A stretch of DNA of 64,000 nucleotides from Algimonas arctica (GCF_014652695.1 NZ_BMZH01000002.1:176656-240655); one strand, 5' to 3'. Counted from the stretch's first letter, positions 1 to 10,493 are shown. Notes: a model not told the origin generated them from the letters alone. Program-made: numbers and translations.

Positions 1-17
1 CAACACCGCTCGCCGGA

Positions 18-1127
18 ATGACAGCCGATGGCCGTGTGCGCCTGCCCGGTCTGGATCGCACGGAAATTGCCGCTCACTTAACCGCGATGGGCATTGAGAC
101 AAAAAAAGTCCGCATGCGCGCCAACCAGATTTTCAACTGGCTCTACCATTGGGGTGTGACGGACTTCGATCAAATGACAAACATCGCCAAGGGCGTTCGC
201 GCTCAACTGGCTGAAAAATTCACGCTGGACCGTCCTGAAATTGTTGAGCGCCTGATTTCAGAAGACGGCACCCGTAAATATCTCATTCGCATGGCGCCGG
301 GCATCGAAGTGGAAAGCGTGTTCATTCCCGACGTGTCGCGATCCGGCGCGCTCTGCGTCAGTTCACAAGTCGGCTGCACCCTGACCTGCACGTTTTGCCA
401 TACAGGCACGCAACGTTTGGTCCGCAATCTAACGCCCGCTGAAATCGTGCTGCAAGTCATGATTTGCCGCGATGATCTGGGCGAATGGCCCTCCGCGTTT
501 GAGCCGCGCAGCCTTGTTAACATTGTCTTCATGGGCATGGGGGAACCGCTTTATAACACGGACAATGTGATCAAATCGATCGACCTTATGAGCGACGATC
601 AAGGCATTGCCATTGGGCGTCGCCGCATCACCGTCAGCACATCAGGCGTGGTCCCCGATATCGCGCGCGTTGGCGAAGCGAACCCGATGCTCGCGATCAG
701 CTTGCACGCGGCGGACGACGCAACTCGTACGCAAATCATGCCAATCAATAAGAAATATCCGCTCGATACGCTGCTCCAAGCCTGTCGCGATTATCCCGGG
801 CTGTCGAACGCCAAACGGATCACATTTGAATATGTCATGCTCAAAGGCATTAATGACAGTCCGCAGCACGCCCGTAACCTCATCACTAAATTACAAGGCA
901 TTCCTGCCAAAGTGAATTTGATCCCGTTCAACCCGTGGCCGGGGACGGATTATGTTTGTTCCGACATGGACGTCATCGAGGATTTCGCCGCGCGCCTCAA
1001 AAAAGCCGGACTCGCCGCGCCCGTCCGCAAGACCCGCGGCGAAGACATTATGGCGGCCTGCGGGCAACTAAAATCCGAGAGCGAAAAGAAACGCGCGAGC
1101 GCGGTCCGTCGGGACGCTAAAGTTTAA
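18..1127 (+). CDS. rlmN: 23S rRNA (adenine2503-C2)-methyltransferase RlmN
   Basis: Radical-SAM enzyme that methylates C2 of A2503 in 23S rRNA, and in many bacteria also A37 of some tRNAs; cytoplasmic. The radical-SAM cluster motif CxxxCxxC is seen at C120, C124 and C127 ([12 protein letters not shown]). The two mechanistic cysteines of the family are also present, in CVSSQVGC (C113) and near the C-terminus in [11 protein letters not shown] (C348). The 369 residues are close to the family length. The ATG at 18 is the first start visible, but no in-frame stop lies upstream within the window, so the true start could lie before position 1. The basic C-terminal tail is not part of the catalytic fold. 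Function is secure from the motifs; only the N-terminus is uncertain. Confidence 0.96.
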   Translation: MTADGRVRLPGLDRTEIAAHLTAMGIETKKVRMRANQIFNWLYHWGVTDFDQMTNIAKGVRAQLAEKFTLDRPEIVERLISEDGTRKYLIRMAPGIEVESVFIPDVSRSGALCVSSQVGCTLTCTFCHTGTQRLVRNLTPAEIVLQVMICRDDLGEWPSAFEPRSLVNIVFMGMGEPLYNTDNVIKSIDLMSDDQGIAIGRRRITVSTSGVVPDIARVGEANPMLAISLHAADDATRTQIMPINKKYPLDTLLQACRDYPGLSNAKRITFEYVMLKGINDSPQHARNLITKLQGIPAKVNLIPFNPWPGTDYVCSDMDVIEDFAARLKKAGLAAPVRKTRGEDIMAACGQLKSESEKKRASAVRRDAKV

Positions 1128-1150
1128 TCGCCCCGTTTAATGGTTCTGAA

Positions 1151-1582
1151 CTAGTGGCTCTGAGCGATTCGCCGTACACTGGCAATAATTTCCGCATGTT
1201 CACGCGCTTCCGCGTCCGTCGGTAGCGTCTTCGGATAGGCTTTGGCCATTAATCGGAATGACAAGGTCAGCCCGTTGAGATGAAAGCCCCAGTCAATCTG
1301 TGTCCGGTCTCGATCATACGCGCCCGAGCGGACCGCTGGAATACCGTTTTGACTAAATTGTTTTAGACCCGGCTCACCGGCATCAAAGGCGGCGCGACTA
1401 ATCTCCGTGAGATCCCGTGTCGCACTCAGATGGGCGGTTAATTCAAACCGTTCTAACGCCACGCGCCATTGCGTGGTCACGCGCGAATCCGGAAACAGCG
1501 GATTAGGCGACGCCGTCACCGCCGCAATGGTGGCGTGATCCGGCAGATCAAATTGAAACCAAGCAAGCTCGACGGTAAACAT
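1151..1582 (-). CDS. hypothetical protein, 143 aa
   Basis: Unrecognised protein of 143 residues with no signal peptide, membrane segment or metal motif that I can see. The sequence is mixed and soluble in character, with a mid-part rich in Asp and Arg. It converges with rlmN and is followed upstream (39 bases away) by a TPR-like secreted protein on the same strand, so the two may be co-transcribed. The evidence that it is real is an uninterrupted reading frame with alphaproteobacterial codon use and no better overlapping frame. I do not assign a function. Confidence 0.6.
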   Translation of the reverse strand: MFTVELAWFQFDLPDHATIAAVTASPNPLFPDSRVTTQWRVALERFELTAHLSATRDLTEISRAAFDAGEPGLKQFSQNGIPAVRSGAYDRDRTQIDWGFHLNGLTLSFRLMAKAYPKTLPTDAEAREHAEIIASVRRIAQSH

Positions 1583-1621
1583 GGGCGCAGCCTATCATAG
1601 GCAAAACCGGAAATGCAGCGC

Positions 1622-2383
1622 CTATTTACCGTCGATTTCTTCGGAATTGAGCAACCCCTCAGAGCGTTCCCGCAAAGCGTCCGGGTCGTCGATCACCGCC
1701 AGTAGGCTTAGCATGCGGGCGCGCGTCTCTTCCTCGGTGGCCCCGTCAGGCGAGGTCGCATCGATTTGCTGCAACAGGGCTGTCGCGCGCGGCAGGAGCG
1801 ACGGATCATCCAGCACAATCAGCGAAAAGGCGTAATTGCCCATCACCACAATATCCGCCGGCATAGCCGCAACCGCGCGGTCGTAATGCGCGAGGCCCTC
1901 ACTTAATGACGCCCCAAATTTACCGTCACCCGCTGCCCGGACAATACCCAGATGCCACGCCCCATAGAGCGCATCCGCACGTGGATCGTTCGGCGCGGCG
2001 GCTTCAAACGCTTCAATCGCCGCATAGGTATCGCCGATCAGCCCCTTCATCACGATCGCAAAGGCTGAGCTACTACGCGTGCGAAAGCCCGTGTGTAGCG
2101 CGCGCAGAAACAGGGCTTCGACATTGCCAGGATCGCGTTTTAACGCGCGGTTCGCCAGTTTGATCGCAGCTTTGGCGTGATCTTTGGAGTTCTCGACGCG
2201 CATCAGCATAATCTCGGCGGCCATGACTTCGGCCGCTGCGTTCAGCCCCTCAACCGTATCCGCGGCCAAAGCCGTCGCGCGCGCGTCTTCATACCGGCCC
2301 TGATAAAGGAGATCGCAAGCCGGATCGGACGCAAAAGCGGGACCGGCGAGGAGGATCAGCATGAGCGAGAGGCCGTATTTCAT
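1622..2383 (-). CDS. secreted TPR-like repeat protein
   Basis: Predicted periplasmic protein of 253 residues. I start it at the internal ATG at 2383 because this gives a standard signal peptide (MKYGLSLMLILLAGPAFA); the longer frame back to 2428 only adds a hydrophilic stretch before it. The mature part is helical, with TPR-like character: Ala-rich helix pairs, a clear unit around ANRALKRDPGNVEALFLRAL and another around DRAVAAMPADIVVMGNYAF. Such proteins usually act as scaffolds, but no partner can be named from context. Downstream lies the 143-residue hypothetical gene; upstream, lysS on the same strand ends at 2441. Confidence 0.7.
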   Translation of the reverse strand: MKYGLSLMLILLAGPAFASDPACDLLYQGRYEDARATALAADTVEGLNAAAEVMAAEIMLMRVENSKDHAKAAIKLANRALKRDPGNVEALFLRALHTGFRTRSSSAFAIVMKGLIGDTYAAIEAFEAAAPNDPRADALYGAWHLGIVRAAGDGKFGASLSEGLAHYDRAVAAMPADIVVMGNYAFSLIVLDDPSLLPRATALLQQIDATSPDGATEEETRARMLSLLAVIDDPDALRERSEGLLNSEEIDGK

Positions 2384-2440
2384 CTCGCCCACCCTAGCAC
2401 AGGCGCGTGAGCTGTGCGTGAGGGACACGCAATTGTGACC

Positions 2441-4054
2441 TTAACCCAACCGCACGTCAATCATATCCGCCGTTTCTGCCGGCCCGTAAATCGCCACGAA
2501 AGACCCGAAGCGCGGGCCTTGGCTTTGGCCCATTGTGACTTCGTAAATCGCGGTGAACCAATCGCGCAGGTTCTCAAATTCATGGTCCTTTCCGACCGAG
2601 AACGTAATCGTCTGCAGCGCTTCGCCGTCCGTAACCTCGCTGGCATCGATTGCGCGCAGGCGGTTTGCCAGATCGCAGAGCGCCGTACGTTCTTGTTCCG
2701 TCGGCTCGCGATAAGCTTTCGTGGGCGCGACAAAATCCCGGTAATAACGCACGGCATAATCGCACAGACGGTCCAATTCAGGGTTCGCTTCTGGCGTCGC
2801 ATCCGGCGCATAGCGCGTGATGAAACCCCAAAGAATATCCTTGCTCGACGCGTTCGCCGCACTGACCAAATTGAGCAGCAGTTGATAGGTGAGCGGCGGA
2901 ATATAGCGTGGCGGTTTGCCGGAATGAATGTGCCAGACGGGATTGTTCAACCGGGCTTTTTCGTCCTGCCCCTCATAGGCGGCCAAGTGCTGATAATATT
3001 CGTCGACCATTTTCGGAATGACGTCGAAATAAAGTTTTTTCGCCACGCGGGGACGGAGAAATTGGAACAGCGACAGCGATTCCTGCGGCGCGTACTTCAA
3101 CCAGTCTTCGACCGAAATGCCATTGCCTTTGGTCTTCGATATCTTCTCGCCTTTTTCATCGAGGAACAGCTCATAAACATATTGCACCGGTGGTTCGCCG
3201 CCAAGAATTTTACAAATCTTGGAATAGATCGGCGCATTATCCTGATGGTCCTTGCCAAACATTTCAAAGTCGACGCCGAGCGCCGCCCAGCGCATGCCGA
3301 AATCGGGTTTCCATTGCAGTTTGACGTTACCGCCTGTGACAGGAAGCGTGACCTCCGTGCCGTCATCATCAGCAAAAGTAATCGTGCCCGCTTTGGCATC
3401 GACAGACGTCATCGGCACGTAGAGCACGCGGCCAGAGGTTGGACTTATCGGGAGGAACGGCGAATAGGTTGCTCGGCGTTCTTCGCCGAGTGTCGGCAAC
3501 ATGACCGCCATAATGTCGTCGAACTTGTCCAGCGCGCGTAGTAAATACTCGTCAAAGGCGCCGGATTTGTAGAGCGCCGTCGCGGAGCGGAATTCATAAT
3601 CAAAGCCAAACCCGTCGAGAAAGGATTTAAGCCGCGCGTTCATATGATCGCCATAGCTCGCGTGCGTGCCGAACGGGTCCGGCACGGTCGTGAGCGGCTT
3701 TTGCATATGGGCTTCCAACATCTGCGCGTCGGGCACAGTCGCGGGGATTTTGCGCATCCCGTCCATGTCGTCAGACACGCAGAGGATCACCGTCGGGATT
3801 TGCCCGTCCGTGATCGCTTCGAACGCATGGCGCACCATGGTCGTACGTACGACTTCGCCAAACGTGCCGATATGCGGCAGGCCAGACGGACCATAGCCGG
3901 TTTCGAAAACTACGGGGCCGTCGCGCTTTATGCCGCGTTTGCTCTCAATAAACAGCCGCTTGAGGATATTGCGCGCTTCCTCAATCGGCCAAGCTTTGGC
4001 TTTGATATGCTCAGGATCGAGGTCTTTGAGGTTGATATTGTTCGGGTCAATCAT
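2441..4054 (-). CDS. lysS: lysyl-tRNA synthetase, class I
   Basis: Charges tRNA-Lys with lysine. This is the class I (archaeal-type) enzyme found in many alphaproteobacteria, unrelated to the class II LysRS of E. coli. The HIGH-type signature is visible in [14 protein letters not shown] (about residues 56-68) and the KMSKS-type loop as [10 protein letters not shown] (about 303-312), both typical of class I LysRS. I choose the ATG at 4054, giving 537 residues beginning MIDPNNINL; the frame is open to 4174 but the extra 40 residues are not family-like. It is divergent from argG, with 276 bases between the two starts. Some databases use lysK for this class. Confidence 0.94.
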   Translation of the reverse strand: MIDPNNINLKDLDPEHIKAKAWPIEEARNILKRLFIESKRGIKRDGPVVFETGYGPSGLPHIGTFGEVVRTTMVRHAFEAITDGQIPTVILCVSDDMDGMRKIPATVPDAQMLEAHMQKPLTTVPDPFGTHASYGDHMNARLKSFLDGFGFDYEFRSATALYKSGAFDEYLLRALDKFDDIMAVMLPTLGEERRATYSPFLPISPTSGRVLYVPMTSVDAKAGTITFADDDGTEVTLPVTGGNVKLQWKPDFGMRWAALGVDFEMFGKDHQDNAPIYSKICKILGGEPPVQYVYELFLDEKGEKISKTKGNGISVEDWLKYAPQESLSLFQFLRPRVAKKLYFDVIPKMVDEYYQHLAAYEGQDEKARLNNPVWHIHSGKPPRYIPPLTYQLLLNLVSAANASSKDILWGFITRYAPDATPEANPELDRLCDYAVRYYRDFVAPTKAYREPTEQERTALCDLANRLRAIDASEVTDGEALQTITFSVGKDHEFENLRDWFTAIYEVTMGQSQGPRFGSFVAIYGPAETADMIDVRLG

Positions 4055-4272
4055 GGGGGTGCACATACGAGGTTGAGGGGGGGAAGTATAGCCAGCCAAA
4101 CGGCGCATTCCATGCACCTGCTTTTCACCGCACATCACCGGGCCGGATAAAGTCTCGTGAGGCCAAATGACCAATATTTACGCGTCTAAATCCTATCGAT
4201 TTGCGCGCCGAAGCCTATTAAGGGAATGCGTTCATATCGAAACGGTTCTGCAACCTCGTTCCACCATACCCC

Positions 4273-4300
4273 TTGAACCGTTTGCGTGTCGCGCTATGTC
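4273..4300 (+). promoter_or_regulatory. candidate sigma70-type promoter of argG
   Basis: TTGAAC at 4273-4278 and TATGTC at 4295-4300 are separated by 16 bases and sit 31 bases before the argG ATG. Match to the general consensus is moderate. The rest of the 276-base gap between lysS and argG shows no gene or clear RNA structure. Confidence 0.35.
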
Positions 4301-4330
4301 CCGCCCTAATACTCGCCTCGAAAGCCCATC

Positions 4331-5554
4331 ATGTCCAAGCGTAAAAAAGTTGTTCTCGCCTATTCTGGCGGTCTTGATACCTCGATCATCCTGAAATGGT
4401 TGCAAGAGGAAAAAGGCTATGAGGTCGTCACCTTTACGGCGGACCTGGGTCAGGGCGAAGAACTGGAGCCTGCGCGCCGCAAGGCTGAGGCCGCTGGTGT
4501 CAAAGAAATCTACATTGATGACCTGCGCGAAGAATTTGTGCGCGATTTCGTCTTCCCGATGTTCCGCGCCAATACGGTTTATGAAGGGCTTTACCTGCTC
4601 GGCACGTCCATTGCGCGGCCGCTGATTTCCAAACGCCAGATCGAAATTGCGCATGAAGTCGGGGCCGACGCGGTCTGTCACGGCGCAACGGGCAAGGGCA
4701 ATGATCAGGTCCGGTTTGAACTGGCTTACTATGCGCTCGATCCAGAAATTAAAGTCATCGCCCCGTGGCGCGAATGGGAATTGAACTCCCGCACCTCACT
4801 GCTGGACTATGCCGAGAAACATGGCATTGAAATCGCGGCCGACAAGCGCGGCGAAGCGCCGTTTTCCGTCGATGCGAACCTGCTGCACACCTCCTCCGAA
4901 GGTAAAGTTCTGGAAGATCCGAATGAGGATGCGCCGGAATATGTTTATCAACGCACCGTATCCCCTGAGGCCGCACCGGACAAAGCCACCGTCATTGAGA
5001 TCGGATTTGAGCGCGGTGACGCCGTGTCGATTGATGGCGTCGCAATGTCGCCCGCCACCTTGCTGACTAAACTCAATGAGCTAGGCGGCGCGAACGGCAT
5101 TGGCCGTCTCGACCTGTTAGAAAACCGTTTTGTCGGCATGAAGTCACGCGGCGTCTATGAAACTCCGGGCGGGACAATTCTGTTGATGGCGCACCGCGGT
5201 ATTGAGCAGATTACGATGGATAAGGGCGCTGCGCACCTCAAAGATGAGCTGATGCCGAAATATGCCGAACTGATATACAATGGCTTCTGGTATTCACCTG
5301 AACGCGAAATGCTCCAAGCCGCTATCGATGCCAGCCAAGAGATGGTGACAGGCACGGTTCGCTTGAAACTCTACAAAGGCAATTGCGACGTCGTCGGCCG
5401 CGCCTCACCTTACTCGCTCTATAGCCAAGAACATGTCACTTTTGAAGAAGACGATGTTTATGATCAGGCCGATGCCGGCGGGTTCATCAAAATCAACGCC
5501 CTGCGTCTGCGCCTGCTAAAAGCGCGGGATCGTAAGGCGGGGAAGAATAACTAG
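4331..5554 (+). CDS. argG: argininosuccinate synthase
   Basis: Joins citrulline and aspartate with ATP to give argininosuccinate, the penultimate step of arginine synthesis; argH, the next enzyme, is at 56604 in this same window. The N-terminal PP-loop ATP-binding motif AYSGGLDTS is at residues 10-18, and the conserved [14 protein letters not shown] segment (citrulline/ATP site) follows near residue 117. The length of 407 is standard. There is no strong Shine-Dalgarno sequence before the ATG. It stands alone, not in an operon with other arg genes. Confidence 0.97.
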   Translation: MSKRKKVVLAYSGGLDTSIILKWLQEEKGYEVVTFTADLGQGEELEPARRKAEAAGVKEIYIDDLREEFVRDFVFPMFRANTVYEGLYLLGTSIARPLISKRQIEIAHEVGADAVCHGATGKGNDQVRFELAYYALDPEIKVIAPWREWELNSRTSLLDYAEKHGIEIAADKRGEAPFSVDANLLHTSSEGKVLEDPNEDAPEYVYQRTVSPEAAPDKATVIEIGFERGDAVSIDGVAMSPATLLTKLNELGGANGIGRLDLLENRFVGMKSRGVYETPGGTILLMAHRGIEQITMDKGAAHLKDELMPKYAELIYNGFWYSPEREMLQAAIDASQEMVTGTVRLKLYKGNCDVVGRASPYSLYSQEHVTFEEDDVYDQADAGGFIKINALRLRLLKARDRKAGKNN

Positions 5555-5610
5555 CGCCTTTACAGCCGCAGTCTAGCGCTTCACGGTCTTCCCATAAGGG
5601 GAGACTGGTC

Positions 5611-7440
5611 ATGATATCACGACGCGATTTTTTGAATGGGGCGCCGATTGCGATAGGGGCGGCGCTATCTCCGGCCTTACTGAATGCCTGTGCGGAGACC
5701 GGGACGGTCGACCCCTTCGCGCTCCCGAGTGGTTACTACCCGCCCGCGAAAACAGGCCTTCGGGGCAGCCACGACGGGTCGTGGGAACCGATGCACGGCG
5801 TCGTATCCGGCGAAACGATTGAGCACGGCGCACCCGGAGAAACTTATGATTTGGTCGTGATTGGTGCGGGCATGAGCGGGCTGGCGGCGGCGTGGTATTT
5901 CCGCGAAGCCAAGCCCGACGCGCGCATCCTGATCCTGGATAATCACGACGATTTCGGGGGCCACGCCAAGCGTAACGAATTTGATGTGAACGGCACATTC
6001 CGCATGGGTTATGGCGGCACGGAAGCCATTGATACGCCGAGTGGATATGACCCGGATGCGATGCGTCTTTTACGCGGGGTCGGGATCGAGGTAGATCGAT
6101 TCTTTGAATATTTCGACCAAGAGTTCTGGGACCGCGAAGGCCTGTCCAAATCCATCCTGTTCGACGCCGAGACGTTTGGCGAAACCAAACTCGTGCCCGG
6201 TTATGGATCGCGTCCGTGGGCCGAGTTCGCCGCCGACATGCCCGTTAGCGATAGCGCCAAAGCAGAGTTTGTGCGGCTGCAAACCTCGACCGAGGATTAC
6301 CTGCCGGGTCTCACATTTGATGAGAAATACGCGTTGCTGCGCAAGACCTCCTATGAAGACTTCTTGCGCGACTATGCCCGGGCCCCCGAAGAGGTCATCA
6401 ATATTTATAAACGCTGGGGCATGAGTTTTTGGTGCGTCGGCATGGACGAAGTGCCGACGACCCTGATCCAAAATTATGATGGCGGCCTGCCCGGCGTCGC
6501 CCATACGCTACCGCGCACCGGATCACGCAATGATGATCCGTATATTTTCCACTTTCCAGACGGCAACGCGTCAATCGCGCGGCTGATGGTGCGCAGCCTG
6601 ATCCCCGACGCGATGCCCGGATCAACCATGGAAGATGTGGTCTTGGCCAAAGCCGACTATACTGCACTGGATCGTCCCGATCAGCCCGTGCGGTTGCGTC
6701 TGAACAGTACGGCGGTGAAGCTCAACAATTTACGCGACGGCGTGGCTGTGACCTATTCGCGGGCCGGGAACACGCACACGGTGCGCGCCGGACACACGAT
6801 CATGGCTGGCTATAATATGGCGCTGCCCTATCTCTGTGATGAGCTGCCAGAGGCCCAAGTCGCGGCCCTGGGGTCCGTGCCGAAAATCCCGCTTGTTTAT
6901 ACTAAAGTCGCCGTCCCTGACTGGCAGCGATTCAAGGATATCGGCACAGATTTCGTCTATTACCCCGACGGATTTTATAAGCAGGTCGAGTTCGCCTATC
7001 CCGTCTCTATCGGCGGTTATAGCGCCGTGACCACGCCGGATGAACCGATGGTCCTACATATGTGTCATGTGCCGTGGGTGCCGGACACGCAGGGGCCCGC
7101 ACAATGGCGTGAAGGACGGATGCGCATTTTGAGCACGCCGTTTGAGACATTCGAGCGCCATGTGAAAGCGCAACTCAGCCAAGCCTTAGCGGGCCATGAC
7201 TTTGATCCGGAGCGCGATATTAGCGCGATCACGGTCAACCGCTGGCCGCATGGTTATGCCTATTCGTCCGAGTTAATTTGGGAGCCGGATTACGCCAGCG
7301 AGGCTGACAAACCGTGGGTGATTGGACGGCAAGCAATCGGGCGCATCCATGTGGCCAATTCAGACGCAGGGGCAAAAGCCGATACGGGCGTTGCGATGGC
7401 GCAAGCCCACCGCGCGGTCATGGAAATCCTCGCGGCTTAG
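5611..7440 (+). CDS. Tat-exported FAD-dependent oxidoreductase, spermidine dehydrogenase-like
   Basis: Predicted periplasmic flavoprotein of 609 residues. The N-terminus SRRDFLNG followed by a hydrophobic stretch is a twin-arginine signal; a cysteine at 27 (LLNAC) could make it a lipoprotein, though the lipobox is poor. A Rossmann FAD site is clear as VVIGAGMSGLAAAW (GxGxxG at 85-90), followed by the ILDNHDDFGGHAKRNEF segment characteristic of the SpdH-type spermidine dehydrogenases. These oxidise spermidine and pass electrons to an acceptor other than oxygen; the substrate here is inferred from family only. The stop codon overlaps that of the opposite-strand gene (TTAG at 7437-7440). A ribosome site (ggggag) precedes the ATG. 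Confidence 0.8.
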   Translation: MISRRDFLNGAPIAIGAALSPALLNACAETGTVDPFALPSGYYPPAKTGLRGSHDGSWEPMHGVVSGETIEHGAPGETYDLVVIGAGMSGLAAAWYFREAKPDARILILDNHDDFGGHAKRNEFDVNGTFRMGYGGTEAIDTPSGYDPDAMRLLRGVGIEVDRFFEYFDQEFWDREGLSKSILFDAETFGETKLVPGYGSRPWAEFAADMPVSDSAKAEFVRLQTSTEDYLPGLTFDEKYALLRKTSYEDFLRDYARAPEEVINIYKRWGMSFWCVGMDEVPTTLIQNYDGGLPGVAHTLPRTGSRNDDPYIFHFPDGNASIARLMVRSLIPDAMPGSTMEDVVLAKADYTALDRPDQPVRLRLNSTAVKLNNLRDGVAVTYSRAGNTHTVRAGHTIMAGYNMALPYLCDELPEAQVAALGSVPKIPLVYTKVAVPDWQRFKDIGTDFVYYPDGFYKQVEFAYPVSIGGYSAVTTPDEPMVLHMCHVPWVPDTQGPAQWREGRMRILSTPFETFERHVKAQLSQALAGHDFDPERDISAITVNRWPHGYAYSSELIWEPDYASEADKPWVIGRQAIGRIHVANSDAGAKADTGVAMAQAHRAVMEILAA

Positions 7441-8273
7441 TTCAGTCCTTCGACCGTCTCCAAAAAGGCGAGCACCTCGGGCTCGCCAGCAACAGGATCG
7501 CTCGTCACCGTCTTGGTCAGTGGGAATTGCGCTTGGGCGTAATCCGGTGACGGTTGTGCAGCACGAAAAATCTGCCCCAGAATAAGCATGATCACCACCC
7601 CGGTCAGAAGCCCCATCAAGAAGGGCTTACGGGCACTGGCTGTAACCGGTCCGGTTTCGGGTTGCGGATCGGGATAGGGCGCGTGACTTGGGGGGAGCTT
7701 CCCCCGACCTGTGAGCCGCGACAATAAAGACGCGCGAGCGCCCGCAGGCTCTATGACCGCGCTAGGCACAGTCGCTTGCGGGTAGGCATAGGCGGGCTGC
7801 CCCGCATAATTTGGGTCATAAGGCCCATTTTGATCAAATTGCCGTGGCGCGTAGGCTGGGTTTTGGGTGTCCATGCCGGGATAAACGTCCGCATCGGTGT
7901 ATTGCGCCGGATATGGCGGCGCGGCCTGTTGCGCGGGAGGCGTGGCTGCGTGGCCCGGATAGGGCGCGCCAGTCTGATAGGGGGGCGCTGCATACGGGTC
8001 GCCCTGATAAGGCGCAGAGTGATGGGACGGCGGATCATAAGGCCGGGGGGCCGCGTGTGGCAGGTTATCTTGCACCAAGGGGGGCGGCGTTGTCACAGCG
8101 GGCGTTGCGGAGCGGGCTGAATGGGCTGCCAGTCCACCCGCAGCGCGTCGGGGATCAAATGCAGGAGCTTGCGGCCCTGTTTGGGGCGCGCTCCCGCCTT
8201 GTCCCGCGCTGCTGTCAGGATTCCGCCAAACTTGGGGCGTGTGGCCATCAGAGGGCGGGACGGAATCAGTCAT
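7437..8273 (-). CDS. proline/tyrosine-rich single-pass membrane protein
   Basis: Unrecognised protein of 278 residues, started at the ATG at 8273 (MTDSVPPS); a longer frame to 8333 exists. About two thirds of it is low-complexity, rich in Pro, Tyr, Ala and Gln, with irregular repeats such as PPYQTGAPYPG and PPYPAQY. A single strongly hydrophobic helix (FLMGLLTGVVIMLILGQIF) lies near residues 216-236, followed by about 42 residues. With no signal peptide, the Pro-rich part is probably cytoplasmic and the short C-terminal part periplasmic. It is an orphan between two oxidoreductases. Function unknown. Confidence 0.65.
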   Translation of the reverse strand: MTDSVPPSDGHTPQVWRNPDSSAGQGGSAPQTGPQAPAFDPRRAAGGLAAHSARSATPAVTTPPPLVQDNLPHAAPRPYDPPSHHSAPYQGDPYAAPPYQTGAPYPGHAATPPAQQAAPPYPAQYTDADVYPGMDTQNPAYAPRQFDQNGPYDPNYAGQPAYAYPQATVPSAVIEPAGARASLLSRLTGRGKLPPSHAPYPDPQPETGPVTASARKPFLMGLLTGVVIMLILGQIFRAAQPSPDYAQAQFPLTKTVTSDPVAGEPEVLAFLETVEGLN

Positions 8274-8438
8274 CAAGTGAGCCTTGTCAGCGGACCGATG
8301 CGCGCTCGGCCGTGCGTGACGCGGTTGAACCATGCCGAGGCTAAGACGGTGTTAAAAACCCGCCTTCCAGCCAAAATTATTTCGTAAGCGAGACAATCGC
8401 CATCGTCAGTCGCGGACGGCATCGGCAGGAAAGCGGCG

Positions 8439-9725
8439 CTATGTATGGGAGTTCCTGTCTAACCACGCCTTGTAACGCTTCGTTTGCACGGCTTGATTTT
8501 TCTGCTGCACGAGCGACGCGACGACCGGATTGACCTTGTTTTTCGGCGCTTTTCCGTGGCTCATCCGGCGCAGGTTCGCTTTGGCGATGGCCATATTGGC
8601 GAGGCTTCGGATGGCAGGAATTTTCCAATTTACCGTCTGCACGGGGCCGGCGATATTTTCGCCCGCTTTCCAGCGATTGGGCAAATCCGGCGTAATAATC
8701 AGGGCCCGCGCCATGCCGACCATCGCGATTCCGGCGGTGCCGAGTACGCGGTCGGCCGTATCGCGCTGTGTCACGCCGCCGGTCACTATTAAGGGCATCG
8801 TCGCCGCCGTGGCAATTTGCTCTGCAAATTCGAGGAAAAACGCTTCGCGTCGAAGTGTGCTTTGACTGACGCGCCCATCCGCACTTTCGCCCATCATGGC
8901 GGAGCTTTCATACGTCCCGCCGGAAATTTCGACAAAATCAATCGCTTCTTTTCCGAGCCATTCGACGACTTGGGTTGCGTCCTTCACCTCAAACCCGCCT
9001 TTTTGGAAATCAGCTGAATTGAGCTTCACACCGACGATAAAGTTTGGGCCGACCCGATCACGGATCGAGCGGACAATCTCAAGCAAAAGCCGTGCGCGAT
9101 TTTTCAAGGACCCGCCCCATCCATCTTCGCGGCGATTGGTCAGGGGTGAGAGAAATTGCGCCAGCAGGTAGCCATGCGCCGCGTGGACTTGCACGCCGTC
9201 AAACCCGCACGCTTGCGCGGCCACTGCCGTCTCCCCGAAATGCCGGATCAGGCCACGGATTTCACCGTCAGTCATGGCGCGGGCGGAGGCGAACATATTA
9301 TTAATCGCGTCCGAACCCATATCGAGTTTCGAATCTGATGCGCTCACCGCCTCTTGGCCTTGCGCCGCATAGAGCTGCCGTCCCGGATGGCTGATCTGCA
9401 TGACCAATTTCGTATCATTCGCTTGGCCCGCTTGCGCCCAGCGTTCGAACCGCGCGCGCACGTCCGGATTATCTAGCGTGTCGCGTTTTAACACCACCGC
9501 GCCCGGACCAGTCAGAGCGGTTTCATCAACCATGACATTGCCCGTTAACAGCAGGCCTGCGCCGCCTGCCGCCCACGCCGAATAAAGATTGACCAATTGT
9601 TCGCCCGGCACTTGGCCCAGGCCCGAAACCTGGTCCGCCATGTTTTCTTCCATCGCGCCTTTGGCAATCCGGTTCGACAGGACGTGCCCACAAGCAAGCG
9701 TCAGGGGAGAGAAGAGTTCGGTCAT
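8439..9725 (-). CDS. old yellow enzyme family NADH:flavin oxidoreductase
   Basis: FMN-dependent ene-reductase-type enzyme of 428 residues with a TIM-barrel fold. Visible family landmarks are the HAAHGYLLAQFLSP motif (substrate/hydride site with the paired His and the Tyr), RREDGWGGSLKNRARL directly after it, and the phosphate-binding region LIVTGGVTQRDTADRVL. It lacks the C-terminal FAD/NAD domains of the 2,4-dienoyl-CoA reductases, so it is the single-domain form. The C-terminal 70 residues are basic and less conserved. The natural substrate cannot be told from sequence. Confidence 0.9.
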   Translation of the reverse strand: MTELFSPLTLACGHVLSNRIAKGAMEENMADQVSGLGQVPGEQLVNLYSAWAAGGAGLLLTGNVMVDETALTGPGAVVLKRDTLDNPDVRARFERWAQAGQANDTKLVMQISHPGRQLYAAQGQEAVSASDSKLDMGSDAINNMFASARAMTDGEIRGLIRHFGETAVAAQACGFDGVQVHAAHGYLLAQFLSPLTNRREDGWGGSLKNRARLLLEIVRSIRDRVGPNFIVGVKLNSADFQKGGFEVKDATQVVEWLGKEAIDFVEISGGTYESSAMMGESADGRVSQSTLRREAFFLEFAEQIATAATMPLIVTGGVTQRDTADRVLGTAGIAMVGMARALIITPDLPNRWKAGENIAGPVQTVNWKIPAIRSLANMAIAKANLRRMSHGKAPKNKVNPVVASLVQQKNQAVQTKRYKAWLDRNSHT

Positions 9726-9755
9726 ACCATCGCCCCTAGGGCATCTTGGATCAAA

Positions 9756-9782
9756 GAAAAAGGCTCCGCCAAAGCGAAGCCT
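9756..9782 (-). terminator. Rho-independent terminator
   Basis: On the minus strand GGCTTCGC pairs with GCGGAGCC around a short loop and is followed by TTTTTC. It lies downstream of the pyridoxamine-phosphate-oxidase-like gene and before the old yellow enzyme gene, so the two are probably separate transcripts. Confidence 0.7.
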
Positions 9783-9824
9783 GTATTCATATCTGGCGGT
9801 CTTGCCGCCACCGCAGCGTCCAGA

Positions 9825-10352
9825 TTAAGCGGCTATGATCTTGCTACTCCCAACGTCAGGCAGCGTGTCCGTTATATTGGCCTTGGCCGTTTCATAGGCA
9901 AATTTGAACGGATTTCCGGTCGAGGCCCAAACGGCCGCCGTGATCGGCACGAATTTCAACATCAGCATCTTCGGATCGCCTTTACCGTCCGGGTACCAGC
10001 TCGCGGCAATCGGATTCCAGAACCGCTCAATTAGGGTTGGATCATTCAACACAGGATAAATCGCGCCTTCGACGCACGCCTGATAATCACTCCCAATATG
10101 AGTTGCCATCACGCGGGCGCCCGGATTTTTCATGATGGCTTTGCCGAGGTCGGACGTGTTATCCGAGAAGAAATAGATCACGGAATCGCCGCCCTCTTCG
10201 ACCGTTTTGACCGTTTGCTTATCAATTTGCGGGGCCATCGGCTGCATATGTTCACTCGCAACGGGTGAACCCAGCATAACGCAGCGCGCGCCTTTAATTT
10301 CTTTGAGCAGCTGGAGTTTAGGTTCAGTTTCGAATTTCGATAGATCGGCCAT
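9825..10352 (-). CDS. pyridoxamine 5'-phosphate oxidase-like general stress protein
   Basis: Small FMN-binding split-barrel protein of 175 residues, resembling the general stress protein 26 group. Supporting features are the N-terminal barrel strand around GARCVMLGSPV, the DSVIYFFSDNTSDLGKAI segment and the C-terminal ASWYPDGKGDPKMLMLKFVP, a signature of this subfamily in which the protein binds FMN or FAD and is induced by stress. True PNPOx activity is unlikely because the substrate residues of PdxH are not apparent. It is a single gene with its own terminator downstream. Confidence 0.82.
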   Translation of the reverse strand: MADLSKFETEPKLQLLKEIKGARCVMLGSPVASEHMQPMAPQIDKQTVKTVEEGGDSVIYFFSDNTSDLGKAIMKNPGARVMATHIGSDYQACVEGAIYPVLNDPTLIERFWNPIAASWYPDGKGDPKMLMLKFVPITAAVWASTGNPFKFAYETAKANITDTLPDVGSSKIIAA

Positions 10353-10493
10353 TTGGCGGTTGCTCCATTGAGTGTGTTGAACCCAAACAACGCGTTCATA
10401 GTAAACGCAGTTCCCTTATGAGTTTACCGCCAGCAAATTTCGTCGAATGTATTGACCTTGGCCTATGAGTGAATTCACCCTAAACATTTGGTC

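Noticed and set aside
2414-3541. Long plus-strand open frame of 375 codons
   Set aside because: It lies entirely antisense to the well-supported class I lysS gene and shows no family-like sequence.
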